Position numbers and translations under genes: made by a program. From contig CAVFAY010000016.1 in the NCBI GenBank assembly GCA_963620595.1, forward strand, positions 1-62,839: 62,839 nucleotides of DNA, written 5' to 3'. This document shows, in pieces, positions 32,287 through 41,444 of this stretch. The notes under the pieces were generated by a model. The model saw nothing but the letters and a program-made list of their open reading frames with translations, had not been told where the DNA came from and searched no databases. Every line of letters begins with the position of its first letter. Positions within the stretch are counted from its first letter, which is position 1. The stretch comes from Butyricicoccus_A sp963620595. GTDB lineage: Bacteria; Bacillota; Clostridia; Oscillospirales; Butyricicoccaceae.

Positions 32287-33567
32287 TTACTTGTTAAACA
32301 GGCCAGTAACGTCTAACGTTGCAAAGTAATCAGCCGGTGTCTCTGCACGGCGCATCAACTCTGTGGTACCATCTTCACGGTACAGTACTTCTGCGGAGCG
32401 CAGACGACCATTGTAATTATAACCCATGGAGAAGCCATGTGCACCGGCATCATGAATGACGAGCAGATCACCCATATCAATCTTCGGCAGTCTGCGATCA
32501 ACTGCAAACTTATCACAGTTCTCACACAGAGAGCCAGTGACATCATAGGTATGATCGCACGGAGCATTTTCCTTGCCCAGCACCGTAATGTGATGGTATG
32601 CGCCATAGATTGCCGGACGCATCAGGTTTGCAGCACAGGCATCAACACCGATGTAATGCTTATACGTGTTCTTCTCGTGAATGGCACGAGTCAGGAGGCA
32701 GCCATATGGGCCAAGCATGTACCGTCCCAGCTCTGTATACAGCGACACATCGCCCATACCAGCCGCTACGAGGATCTCCTCATATGCCTTGCGCACACCT
32801 TCACCGATAATCTTGATGTCATTTACATTCTGCTCCGGACGATACGGGATACCTACACCGCCGGACAGATTGATAAATGTAATATGTGCGCCGGTCTCTT
32901 CCTTCAGCTCGACAGCCAGCTTAAACAGAATGCGTGCCAAAGCCGGATAATACTCGTTGGAAATCGTGTTGGAAGCGAGAAATGCGTGGATGCCGAATTC
33001 CTTCGCGCCCTTCTGCTTGAGGATTTTATATGCTTCGGAGATCTGCTCGCGAGTCATACCATACTTCGCATCGCCTGGATTGTCCATAACCTGGAAGCCT
33101 TCTTCCGAGCCTCCCAACTGGAACACACCGCCCGGATTGAAACGGCAGCAAATACGCTCCGGAATGTGACCAATGGCATCCTCAAGGAATGGAATATGGG
33201 TAATATCATCCAGATTGATGGTAGCGCCCAGTTTGTCTGCCAGCACAAACTCCTCTGCCGGTGTATCGTTGGAGGAGAACATAATCTCCTTACCCTTGAA
33301 ACCGCAGGCATCGCTCATCATCAGCTCTGTCAGAGAAGAGCAGTCGGTACCGCATCCCTCTTCCTTCAGAATCTGCAAAATTTTCGGTGTCGGCGTTGCC
33401 TTTACCGCAAAATACTCCCGGAATCCCTTGTTCCAAGAAAATGCATCATACAGCTTGCGTGCATTCTCACGGATACCCTTTTCATCGTACAGATGCAGCG
33501 GAGTCGGATACTCCTTGACAATTGCTTCTGCCTGCTCCTTGGTGATAAATGGTTTCTTTTCGTTCAT
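32287..33567 (-). CDS. lysA: Diaminopimelate decarboxylase
   Basis: A 426-residue fold-III PLP decarboxylase. The PLP lysine is Lys 56 in YFAVKATP. FGIHAFLASNTISN, INLSGGVGIPYRP (glycine loop for the PLP phosphate), ELGRYMLGPYG and VTGSLCENCDKF (active-site Cys of the partner subunit) complete the LysA pattern. It converts meso-diaminopimelate to lysine. The 52-bp gap after engB and the shared strand suggest an end-of-operon position behind lon-engB. AAAGGATG lies upstream of the ATG. A decarboxylase for a related amino acid is less likely. Confidence 0.9.
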   Translation of the reverse strand: MNEKKPFITKEQAEAIVKEYPTPLHLYDEKGIRENARKLYDAFSWNKGFREYFAVKATPTPKILQILKEEGCGTDCSSLTELMMSDACGFKGKEIMFSSNDTPAEEFVLADKLGATINLDDITHIPFLEDAIGHIPERICCRFNPGGVFQLGGSEEGFQVMDNPGDAKYGMTREQISEAYKILKQKGAKEFGIHAFLASNTISNEYYPALARILFKLAVELKEETGAHITFINLSGGVGIPYRPEQNVNDIKIIGEGVRKAYEEILVAAGMGDVSLYTELGRYMLGPYGCLLTRAIHEKNTYKHYIGVDACAANLMRPAIYGAYHHITVLGKENAPCDHTYDVTGSLCENCDKFAVDRRLPKIDMGDLLVIHDAGAHGFSMGYNYNGRLRSAEVLYREDGTTELMRRAETPADYFATLDVTGLFNK

Positions 33568-33619
33568 TGGTCTGAATCATCCTTTTCTATCTATAATCTT
33601 CCCGCAAGGGAAGAATACA

Positions 33620-34216
33620 TTATTTTTCTTCGTGAATATGTTCCAGAATCAGCGCAAGAACTTCATCCTTGCCATTTCCCTTTTCTGCGGAAAACGGAAT
33701 AACCGGCACATCTTCTGGAAGATGCAGTGTGGTGCGAATGGTCTGTAAGCTGCCCTCCAGCTGGCTCTTTTTGATTTTATCTAACTTGTTGGCAATAATG
33801 GCAAACGGCACGCCGGTCTGCAAGAACCAATTTGCCATCGTGACATCATCCGCCGTTGGCTTATGCCGAATATCTACAATCTGGAAGCCCAACGTCAGCG
33901 TATCATCGCTCGCAAAGTACTCGTCCATGAGCTTTCCCCAACGGTCGCGCTCCTTCTTTGACACCTTTGCATAGCCATAACCAGGCAAATCAACAAAATA
34001 TACTTTTTTATCAATTTCAAAGAAATTGATATGAATAGTTTTTCCCGGCGCGTTACCGACGCGGGCAAAGTTCTTGCGGTTGAGTAAACGATTAATCGTC
34101 GAGGATTTTCCGACATTGGATTTCCCTGCGAAGGCAATCTGCGGCAGGTTATCCTTTGGAAAATCTGCTGTTTTAACAGCAGACCGCACAAATTCTACCA
34201 AATGTAAGTTCAGCAT
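33620..34216 (-). CDS. engB: Ribosome biogenesis GTPase EngB/YsxC
   Basis: A 198-residue TRAFAC GTPase. G1 is FAGKSNVGKSS near residues 29-39, G2 the PGKTIHINFF region, G3 VDLPGYGYA, G4 IANKLDKI and G5 PFSAEKGNG. YsxC/EngB is needed for assembly of the large ribosomal subunit. The start overlaps the last codons of lon (34210-34216), so the genes are coupled, the usual lon-ysxC order in Firmicutes. AAGGAG lies 4 nt before the ATG. Confidence 0.95.
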   Translation of the reverse strand: MLNLHLVEFVRSAVKTADFPKDNLPQIAFAGKSNVGKSSTINRLLNRKNFARVGNAPGKTIHINFFEIDKKVYFVDLPGYGYAKVSKKERDRWGKLMDEYFASDDTLTLGFQIVDIRHKPTADDVTMANWFLQTGVPFAIIANKLDKIKKSQLEGSLQTIRTTLHLPEDVPVIPFSAEKGNGKDEVLALILEHIHEEK

Positions 34217-36669
34217 AATTCTCCTTGTCTCGCACCTGTTTTCCCTGACTGTGCTGGATCTGTCACAACGGACACCTCCACTTTTTCGCCTTTAACCGGA
34301 CGGCGGAGAGCAGTCTGCAACACAGTATCCATTGTTTCTGCAATGACAAATTCCACATTTTCACGCACAATTGGGTCAATATCTTGTAAATCCGGCTCAT
34401 TTTCCGCTGGAACAATGACGGTCTTCATTCCCGAGCGATAGGCTGCCATTGTCTTCTCCTTTAGTCCGCCGATCGGCATCACACGGCCGCGCAGAGTCAC
34501 TTCGCCGGTCATAGCAACATCGTGGCGTACCGGAATGTCAGACAGCGCTGATGCGATAGCCGTTGTCATGGTCACACCAGCCGATGGACCATCTTTCGGA
34601 ATTGCCGCTTCCGGAAAATGAATGTGAATGTCTTTCTCTTTATAGAACATCGGGTCGATACCCAGCTTTTCTGCCGCAGAACGCACATATGTTACCGCTG
34701 CCTTTGCCGATTCCGTCATAACCTTGCCTAGATTACCGGTAATTTCCAGTTTGCCTGTACCCGGCACGGCATTGACTTCTACTTGCAGCATTTCTCCGCC
34801 AACCGATGTCCAAGCCAGACCATTTACGACGCCAATCTCATCCTTCTTGGTGACGTTATCGCGTTTGTATCGCGGTGTCCCCAAAAAGCTCTCCATATTA
34901 GATCGATTGACTGTCACACGCTTGCGTGTCTTGCGGCCCGGATGCTCCTGCTGATCCTCGGCAATGATTTTCGCAGCTTTGCGGCAAACCTTTGCAATCT
35001 GCTGTTCCAATCGGCGTACGCCAGCCTCTCTTGTATATGCATCAATGAGATATACCATCGTGTCACGACTCAGCGTCAGATTAGACTTTTTCAGTCCATG
35101 ATGCAGCAACTGCTTTGGCAGCAGATGCTGCATGGCAATTTCGGCTTTTTCCTGTTCAGTATAGCTGGACAGCTCGATGATTTCCATACGGTCGAGCAAC
35201 GGACGTGGAATGGTATCCAATGTATTTGCTGTCGTGATAAACAACACATCGGACAAGTCAAACGGCAGCTCAATATAATGGTCTCGGAAGGCATTGTTCT
35301 GTTCCACGTCCAACACTTCCAGCAGAGCCGCTGCCGGATCGCCGCGGGAATCTGCGCCCATCTTGTCGATTTCATCCATCAAAATCAGGGCATTTTTGCT
35401 GCCGGCCTGTGTCAGAGCAGTCATAATACGTCCCGGCATCGCACCGATATATGTCTTTCGATGACCACGAATATCTGCTTCGTCCCGCACGCCACCGAGC
35501 GACATGCGCGCGTACTTACGATTCATGGCTTCTGCAACAGAACGGACAATCGAGGTCTTGCCGACACCCGGAGGACCAACCAAGCACAGTACCTGTCCCT
35601 TGAGCTGCGGCGCCAGAGACTTAACTGCCAAAAATTCCATAATACGATCTTTTACTTTGTCCAGACCGTAATGATCGCGGTCGAGTACCTTGTGTGCCTG
35701 CTTTAAATTGATGTGCTCTGAAGTTTTTGTATTCCACGGAAGATCCAAGCATGTATCCAGATATGTACGGATAACACCGCTCTCTGCGGACATCGGCTGC
35801 ATTTTTGCCAGTCGTCCCGCTTCCTTGAGCAGCTTGCTCTCTGCCGCTTCATCTAAATGCAGTGCCCGGATTTTTTCGCAGTATTCTTCGACCTCTTCAC
35901 CGAGATCCTGATCGCCCAATTCCGTCTGAATGATCTTGAGCTGTTCGCGCAGATAATATTCCTTCTGATTTTTGTCAATCTGTTCTTTTAATTTATCTTG
36001 AATCGAGTTTTCAATCTGAAGAATTTCAATCTCATGACCGAGCACACGAACAACCTGCTCCAAACGACGCACATCGTGCAGCTCCTCTAGCAGTTCCTGC
36101 TTGGTCTCAAATGTCAGCGGCGCATTCTGTGCAACATAATCTGCCAGATACCCCGGTTCGCCGCCGTCCAGCACCGTCATGACAACGTCATTGGTCACCT
36201 GCTGTGCAAGTCCGGCATATTCTTCAAACCGATCCTGTAAGGTGCGTACTAGTGCTTCTTTGCGACGTTCCGTTACTCGTCCTGGATTGGTATCCATACG
36301 GAAAACGCGGGCGAACATGCAGCCGTCATCTTCCTTAGAAAATTCTTCTACACCAGCACGGTACGAGCCCTCCACCAATACGCGAATGTTATCGCCCGGC
36401 AGGCGCAGAATCTGCTTGACTGTGCACACCGTACCCACGACAAATAAATCGTCTGTCGTCGGCGCATCCGTGCGAATATCACGCTGTGCTGTCAGAAATA
36501 GACGCTGATTGTCTCGCATGGACTGCTCCAGCGCCTTCACGGAAATCAAACGACCGACATCAAAATGAATCAACATTTCTGGAAAGGCTACCAATCCGCG
36601 CAATGGCAACACCGGCAGTACTTCCGATGCAATACTGGTATCATTTACCACTTCTTCGATCTGGGACAT
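34210..36669 (-). CDS. lon: ATP-dependent protease Lon
   Basis: An 819-residue LonA. The N-terminal LON substrate domain starts at VLPVLPLRGLVAFPEMLIHF. A coiled-coil region follows (KNQKEYYLREQLKIIQTELG). The AAA+ domain has Walker A VGPPGVGKTS and Walker B ILMDEIDKM. The C-terminal protease has the catalytic Ser in PKDGPSAGVTM and Lys in IGGLKEKTMAAYRSG. It degrades misfolded and regulatory proteins in the cytoplasm. It is transcribed from the promoter at 36793-36821 together with engB. GGAGGAGG precedes the ATG. No HrcA (CIRCE) or CtsR operator was seen upstream. Confidence 0.97.
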   Translation of the reverse strand: MSQIEEVVNDTSIASEVLPVLPLRGLVAFPEMLIHFDVGRLISVKALEQSMRDNQRLFLTAQRDIRTDAPTTDDLFVVGTVCTVKQILRLPGDNIRVLVEGSYRAGVEEFSKEDDGCMFARVFRMDTNPGRVTERRKEALVRTLQDRFEEYAGLAQQVTNDVVMTVLDGGEPGYLADYVAQNAPLTFETKQELLEELHDVRRLEQVVRVLGHEIEILQIENSIQDKLKEQIDKNQKEYYLREQLKIIQTELGDQDLGEEVEEYCEKIRALHLDEAAESKLLKEAGRLAKMQPMSAESGVIRTYLDTCLDLPWNTKTSEHINLKQAHKVLDRDHYGLDKVKDRIMEFLAVKSLAPQLKGQVLCLVGPPGVGKTSIVRSVAEAMNRKYARMSLGGVRDEADIRGHRKTYIGAMPGRIMTALTQAGSKNALILMDEIDKMGADSRGDPAAALLEVLDVEQNNAFRDHYIELPFDLSDVLFITTANTLDTIPRPLLDRMEIIELSSYTEQEKAEIAMQHLLPKQLLHHGLKKSNLTLSRDTMVYLIDAYTREAGVRRLEQQIAKVCRKAAKIIAEDQQEHPGRKTRKRVTVNRSNMESFLGTPRYKRDNVTKKDEIGVVNGLAWTSVGGEMLQVEVNAVPGTGKLEITGNLGKVMTESAKAAVTYVRSAAEKLGIDPMFYKEKDIHIHFPEAAIPKDGPSAGVTMTTAIASALSDIPVRHDVAMTGEVTLRGRVMPIGGLKEKTMAAYRSGMKTVIVPAENEPDLQDIDPIVRENVEFVIAETMDTVLQTALRRPVKGEKVEVSVVTDPAQSGKTGARQGELC

Positions 36670-36792
36670 TTGATCTTACCTCCTCCCGGCAGCGCGGCAG
36701 GGATGGAGCTCCCAGCGCTGCGTACAGTCTTCATCTGAAGTCCCTATTGTCCAAATGAACAAACTGTACTTCAATATTTCATACTTCTTAAA

Positions 36793-36821
36793 ATTATATA
36801 GTATTTCATCCGGCTTTTCAA
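36793..36821 (-). promoter_or_regulatory. Sigma-A promoter of lon-engB
   Basis: On the minus strand -35 TTGAAA (36816-36821), a 17-bp spacer and a perfect -10 TATAAT (36793-36798). The leader is about 118 nt and contains a GC-rich hairpin (GCAGCG/CGCTGC, about 36688-36713). The 325-bp gap 36670-36994 holds this promoter, another TATAAT near 36912 and a terminator, and no gene. Confidence 0.75.
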
Positions 36822-36940
36822 GTCTCAAAGAAATCTGATATATGGATAAAACGCCTAAATATACCATCGTTTTCCCATATTTATCCGTGCAATTTGGTGT
36901 GTTTTTTCATATTATACTATTTTAGGGGGAATTTGCACAC

Positions 36941-36981
36941 AAAAACAGCCTACAGACGCCAAAAGCAGGTCTGTAGGCTGT
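36941..36981 (-). terminator. Rho-independent terminator of the tig-clpP-clpX group
   Basis: A 13-bp perfect stem ACAGCCTACAGAC/GTCTGTAGGCTGT with an 11-nt loop, followed on the minus strand by TTTTT. It ends the transcript that includes the small gene at 36995. Confidence 0.92.
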
Positions 36982-36994
36982 AACATGCAAAGCA

Positions 36995-37324
36995 TTATTT
37001 TTTCAAGGCAAACTGCTCTGCAAAATATTCTGCATCATCCTCTGTCAAAGAGATGATATTTCCCACATTGTCAAAAGACACCACAATCATCGGGCCGTAA
37101 AACTGCGTTCCATCAATGACGCGATTTTCCGTCATTTTAAGCAGCTCGCTCAGCGCATTGTGAATCACACAAATGCCCTCCTCGATACCTGCCGACGCAA
37201 TCTTACCATGCACCAATTCTTCCATCTGTGCTTCTGTGCCGTTGAGATACTTCACAACCGGCTCTTCATCCGGAAGAATATACAAGCTCCGAATGATATA
37301 CGGATTTTCAGTAAATTCATTCAC
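36995..37324 (-). CDS. Small uncharacterised protein, possibly DUF3846-like
   Basis: A 109-residue acidic soluble protein. The order of elements (ILPDEEPVVKYLNGTEAQMEELVHGKI, a strand with IHNALSELLKMTENR, GTQFYGPMIVV and SLTEDDAEYFAEQF at the end) recalls the DUF3846 family, small proteins of unknown role found in Firmicutes and phages. The match is from memory of the pattern and tentative. It starts with GTG after AGAGGTG at 7 nt, 18 bp behind clpX, and is followed by a strong terminator, so it is the last gene of the tig-clpP-clpX group. Confidence 0.65.
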   Translation of the reverse strand: MNEFTENPYIIRSLYILPDEEPVVKYLNGTEAQMEELVHGKIASAGIEEGICVIHNALSELLKMTENRVIDGTQFYGPMIVVSFDNVGNIISLTEDDAEYFAEQFALKK

Positions 37325-37342
37325 GCGATTTCACCTCTTTTG

Positions 37343-38611
37343 TCAAGCGGTTTTCTGCGACTTCAACGTAATTTCCGGCTTGCCATTCTTGTCAACGACA
37401 TCCTTGGTGATGCGAACAGACTCAATGTTGTCATCCGATGGAATAGTAAACATAATATCTGTCATGGCATCTTCCATGACGCCGCGCAGTCCACGGGCGC
37501 CCGTCTTGCGCTCCAACGCAATATCCGCCACACGCTCCAGTGCTGCATCATCAAAGGTCAGCTTGACGCCGTCCATATCGAACAGCTTTTCGTACTGCTT
37601 GACCAGTGCATTCTTCGGCTCCTTAAGAATACGAATCAGCGCTTCTCTATCCAGAGAATCCAGCGATACCAGCGCCGGCAGACGACCAATCAACTCTGGA
37701 ATCAAGCCAAACTTCATCAAATCATGCGGTTCCAAATCGCGGAGAATCGTACCAATGTCTTTTTCTGTATTAGACTTGATTTGTGCACCAAATCCCATGC
37801 TGCTCTTTGTGGTGCGGCTTTCAACAATCTTTTCCAGACCATTGAACGCACCACCGCAGATGAACAGAATATTGGTCGTATCAATCTGAATAAACTCCTG
37901 ATGCGGATGCTTGCGGCCGCCCTGCGGCGGAACATTGGCAATCGTGCCTTCGAGCATCTTCAGCAGTGCCTGCTGAACGCCCTCACCGCTTACATCACGG
38001 GTAATGGATGCATTTTCACTCTTACGTGCAATTTTATCAATTTCATCGACATAGATGATGCCGCGCTGTGCACGCTCTACATCAAAATCCGCTGCCTGAA
38101 TCAGACGCAGCAGAATATTCTCTACATCTTCACCAACGTAGCCAGCTTCCGTCAATGTTGTCGCATCTGCAATCGCAAACGGAACCTCCAGCGTCTTAGC
38201 CAAAGTCTGTGCCAGCAGGGTCTTGCCGGAGCCAGACGGGCCGACGAGGAGAATATTGCTCTTCTGAAGCTCTACGCCATCATCCGAGCCTTTGAAAATA
38301 CGCTTGTAGTGATTATATACTGCAACACTCAGCGCAATCTTCGCGCGATCCTGTCCAATAACATACTGATCGAGCGTTTCCTTCAGCTCACGCGGTGTCG
38401 GAAGCTTTTCCGGACCCGTTTCAGCCTTCATAACAGAAGCCTTTGGCGTATCTTCCTCATATCCGAATTCTTCATCCAGAATACTCTGGCAGATCTCGAT
38501 GCATTCATTGCAGATATAGACATTCGGTCCTGCAATCAGCTTATGCACACTGGACTGGGGCTTTCCGCAAAACGAGCAGCGAATCTCGTGCTTATCATCG
38601 TTTCGTGCCAT
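37343..38611 (-). CDS. clpX: ATP-dependent Clp protease unfoldase ClpX
   Basis: A 422-residue ClpX. The N-terminal zinc-binding domain has Cys 12, 15, 34 and 37 (CSFCGKPQSS and YICNECIEIC). The AAA+ domain has Walker A GPSGSGKT, pore loop GYVGED, Walker B IIYVDEIDKIA, and the ClpP-docking loop SMGFGAQ (usually IGF). Sensor 2 is TGARGLRGVME. It unfolds tagged substrates and feeds them to ClpP, encoded about 100 bp upstream. GAGGTG lies 5 nt before ATG 38611. A longer start at 38632 has no site. Confidence 0.97.
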   Translation of the reverse strand: MARNDDKHEIRCSFCGKPQSSVHKLIAGPNVYICNECIEICQSILDEEFGYEEDTPKASVMKAETGPEKLPTPRELKETLDQYVIGQDRAKIALSVAVYNHYKRIFKGSDDGVELQKSNILLVGPSGSGKTLLAQTLAKTLEVPFAIADATTLTEAGYVGEDVENILLRLIQAADFDVERAQRGIIYVDEIDKIARKSENASITRDVSGEGVQQALLKMLEGTIANVPPQGGRKHPHQEFIQIDTTNILFICGGAFNGLEKIVESRTTKSSMGFGAQIKSNTEKDIGTILRDLEPHDLMKFGLIPELIGRLPALVSLDSLDREALIRILKEPKNALVKQYEKLFDMDGVKLTFDDAALERVADIALERKTGARGLRGVMEDAMTDIMFTIPSDDNIESVRITKDVVDKNGKPEITLKSQKTA

Positions 38612-38713
38612 AATACACCTCGAATTTTCCAATCCCTGCCGCGAGGTAGGGATGATAATGTTGAATCACCGGAACGACTGCACGTTCCAGCCATTCCGGT
38701 GATCGCGTTCTTT

Positions 38714-39304
38714 TTATCTGTGAACCATAACCTCGTCAATCAGGCCGTATTCCTTTGCCTGCTCCGCATACATGAAGTTGTCACGTTCGGTGTCACGAGC
38801 AATTTCTTCGATAGACTTGCCCGTGTTCTTTGCAAGGATTTCGTTCAGCTTATTTCTGGTGCGAACCAGATGATCCGTATGGATCTTGATGTCAGTCGCC
38901 TGACCCGACAGACCATTTCCGCCAATCAGCGGCTGATGAATCATGATCTCACTGTTCGGCAGAGCGAAACGCTTGCCCTTGGTGCCGGAAGACAGCAAGA
39001 ATGCACCCATAGACGCTGCCATGCCGATACAAATCGTAGATACATCGCACTTGATGTACTGCATGGTATCATAGATTGCCATACCGGATGTGATGGAACC
39101 GCCAGGAGAATTGATGTAGAACTGAATGTCCTTATCCGGATCCTGTGCTTCCAGATACAGCAGCTGTGCTACAACGAGCGAAGCGGTTGTATCGTTGACA
39201 TCCTCGGAAAGCATGATAATGCGGTCATTGAGCAGTCGAGAAAAAATGTCATAAGAGCGTTCACCGCGATTGGTCTGCTCTACTACATAAGGGACTAAAC
39301 TCAT
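38714..39304 (-). CDS. clpP: ATP-dependent Clp protease proteolytic subunit ClpP
   Basis: A 196-residue serine protease that forms the tetradecameric Clp chamber. The catalytic triad is Ser 98 in GMAASMGAF, His 123 in MIHQPL and Asp 171 in DTERDNFM. The hydrophobic handle INSPGGSITSGMAIYDTM is typical. It pairs with ClpX, encoded directly downstream. The order tig-clpP-clpX is the common bacterial arrangement. AAGGAGG lies 8 nt before the ATG. Confidence 0.97.
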   Translation of the reverse strand: MSLVPYVVEQTNRGERSYDIFSRLLNDRIIMLSEDVNDTTASLVVAQLLYLEAQDPDKDIQFYINSPGGSITSGMAIYDTMQYIKCDVSTICIGMAASMGAFLLSSGTKGKRFALPNSEIMIHQPLIGGNGLSGQATDIKIHTDHLVRTRNKLNEILAKNTGKSIEEIARDTERDNFMYAEQAKEYGLIDEVMVHR

Positions 39305-39362
39305 AAAATATTCCTCCTTCCCTTTCGGGGGTATGTAACGCCGGAGGGGATTTGAATTACTC

Positions 39363-40667
39363 TTACTCTGCGTCAGCTGCCGGAGCTACTGCTACAGCGT
39401 TTTCCTTCAGCATATCGAGGGTCTTCTGGGTAGTCAGATCGGACTTTACAGAATCAACCGGAACGTACGTCTTAACCTGATCTTCCTCCAGACCATAGGA
39501 CTCTGCCAGTCTCTTGTACTCAGCCTCGATCTCGTCCTCAGACGGCTCGATGTTTTCCAACTCGGAGATCTTCTTCAGAGCCAGCTGAACCTTTACCTGA
39601 CGTTCAGCCTGATCGCGGAAGATGTTGCGGAAGGATGCCATATCCATGCCCATCTGCTTTACATAGTCTTCCAGAGAGATGCCCTGAGACTGGATGCGGT
39701 AGCCGTAGTCCTGCATCACGTTGTCCAGCTGTGCCTCGAACATTGCTTCCGGAATATCAGCTTCCAGAGTCTCCAGAACCTTGTCCAGAATCTTCTCCTC
39801 GAAGTTGCGGTCAGCAGCGTTCTTCTTGGACTCTGCAATCTTCTTCTCGGTGTCCTTCTTCAGCTCGTCCAGAGTCTCGAACTCGGAAACGTCCTTAGCG
39901 AACTCGTCATCGATCTCCGGCAGGATGGTCTCCTGAACAGACTTTACGGTGCACTTGAATACAGCCGGCTTGCCTGCCAGCTCAGCAGCCTGATACTCTT
40001 CCGGGAAGGTAACGTTTACGTCGCAGGACTCGCCAGCAGACTTGCCAACCAGCTGATCCTCAAAGCCCGGGATAAAGGTGCCGGAACCCAGCTTCAGGCT
40101 GTAGTCCTCGCCCTTGCCGCCTTCAAATGCTTCGCCATCAACAAAGCCCTCGAAGTCGATAACTACGGTGTCGCCGTTCTGTGCCGGACGCTCAGCGGTC
40201 TCGGTGCTTGCGTCACGCTCAGCCAGGCGGTTCAGCTCAGCATTTACGTCGTCCTCAGATACGGAATCGTCAGCGCGCTCAGCCTCAATGCCCTTGTACT
40301 CACCAACAGAAACTTCCGGGTAAACCGGTACAGTGAAGATAAAATCAAAACCGTTGTCAAAGTTCTCCAGAGACTCGTCAATCTTTACATCGCCCTGGCC
40401 AACCGGCTCAATGCCAGCAGCTTCCAGAGCCTGCGGATACATCTCCGGATACAGGTTGTTGATTGCATCGTTTACAAAGAAATCCTTGCCGTACAGGCGC
40501 TCGATTACCTTACGAGTTGCCTTGCCCTTACGGAAGCCCGGAATCTGAAACTGATTCTTGTTCTTCTTGTAAGCAGCTTCCTTTGCCTTATCTAATTCTT
40601 CAGCAGATACTGCAACAGTCAGCTTAACCTGGCTGTGCTCCAGCTTTTCGGTATTCTTGAGTTCCAT
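39363..40667 (-). CDS. tig: Trigger factor
   Basis: A 434-residue full-length trigger factor. The N-terminal ribosome-binding domain carries GFRKGKAT (44-51), the L23-contact signature. The PPIase domain follows (NGDTVVIDFEGFVDG, YSLKLGSGTFIPGFEDQLVGK, VTFPEEYQAAELAG), then the helical chaperone arms with acidic ends. It binds nascent chains at the ribosome exit. It leads the tig-clpP-clpX group. A second gene at 630-1586 is a paralog lacking the first domain. AGGAGGA lies 10 nt before the ATG. Confidence 0.97.
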   Translation of the reverse strand: MELKNTEKLEHSQVKLTVAVSAEELDKAKEAAYKKNKNQFQIPGFRKGKATRKVIERLYGKDFFVNDAINNLYPEMYPQALEAAGIEPVGQGDVKIDESLENFDNGFDFIFTVPVYPEVSVGEYKGIEAERADDSVSEDDVNAELNRLAERDASTETAERPAQNGDTVVIDFEGFVDGEAFEGGKGEDYSLKLGSGTFIPGFEDQLVGKSAGESCDVNVTFPEEYQAAELAGKPAVFKCTVKSVQETILPEIDDEFAKDVSEFETLDELKKDTEKKIAESKKNAADRNFEEKILDKVLETLEADIPEAMFEAQLDNVMQDYGYRIQSQGISLEDYVKQMGMDMASFRNIFRDQAERQVKVQLALKKISELENIEPSEDEIEAEYKRLAESYGLEEDQVKTYVPVDSVKSDLTTQKTLDMLKENAVAVAPAADAE

Positions 40668-40739
40668 ATTAAATGACTCCTCCTAAATATATGTCCAATC
40701 TATTTTATCAGATAGTTGGCTTTTTGGCTACAATTTTTT

Positions 40740-41441
40740 CTATTTTTTTAGCAGTACAGGCATAAAATCAATATAATCTCCGGAAACCAGCCGAAAATTG
40801 ATGTCCTCATGGATGCCTGTGACAGCATAACGCAGACTGTCCGAGTGCAAATGCCCATAAATACACTGCTTGACCTGGTACTGATGCATCAGGTCGATAA
40901 TTTCTCCACAGCGAAAACTCGTGAAGATCGGCGGATAATGCAGGAAACAGTAAATCTCCTCTGCGCCCTGCGCTTGCGCGGCCTGAAAAGAATGTTCCAG
41001 CCGGAGCAGCTCCCGCCGAAAGATCTTCTCGTCGTGGCTTTCCTTGAAATCTTCCTCGTAAAACCAACCGCGTGTTCCACAAATACCAATATTATCATAA
41101 ATGAAACAATTATTAAAGAGGAAATCAATATTTTTTATCTGATTTTCTTCAAAAAATCGTTTCATCTTCTTGACCGTACACCACCAGAGGTCATGATTGC
41201 CCTTTCCGATGATCTTTTTTCCCGGCAAATCGGATAAAATCTGAAAGTCCGGCAAGCTCTGTTGGAGATTGATTCCCCAAGAAATATCTCCGCCAATCAC
41301 TACCGTATCTTCCGGTTGGATGACTGCCCGCCAATTTTTTTGGATCTTTTCCATGTATCCCTGCCATTTGCCGCCAAAGATGTCCATTGGCTTCTGGACA
41401 CCGGCGGACAAATGAAGGTCTGCAATTGTATACAGCGCCAT
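40740..41441 (-). CDS. Calcineurin-like metallophosphoesterase
   Basis: A 233-residue metallophosphoesterase with all metal-binding motifs in order: IADLHL near residue 8, GGDISWG, GKGNHDLWW, HYPPIF and YGHLHSDS. Such enzymes hydrolyse phosphodiesters or phosphomonoesters with two metal ions. The substrate of this subgroup is unknown, and it is cytoplasmic with no signal sequence. It begins 3 bp after the thrC stop, so translation is probably coupled. The ribosome site (GGGACAG) is weak. Confidence 0.87.
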   Translation of the reverse strand: MALYTIADLHLSAGVQKPMDIFGGKWQGYMEKIQKNWRAVIQPEDTVVIGGDISWGINLQQSLPDFQILSDLPGKKIIGKGNHDLWWCTVKKMKRFFEENQIKNIDFLFNNCFIYDNIGICGTRGWFYEEDFKESHDEKIFRRELLRLEHSFQAAQAQGAEEIYCFLHYPPIFTSFRCGEIIDLMHQYQVKQCIYGHLHSDSLRYAVTGIHEDINFRLVSGDYIDFMPVLLKK

Positions 41442-41444
41442 GGA

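Noticed and set aside
36670..36994. Search for heat-shock operators (CIRCE or CtsR type) upstream of lon, and also before clpP and tig
   Set aside because: No TTAGCACTC/GAGTGCTAA pair or repeated heptad was found in these spacers.
37160..39298. A 712-codon plus-strand frame
   Set aside because: It lies wholly opposite clpX and clpP, has a Cys/His/Arg-rich composition typical of antisense frames and no family features.
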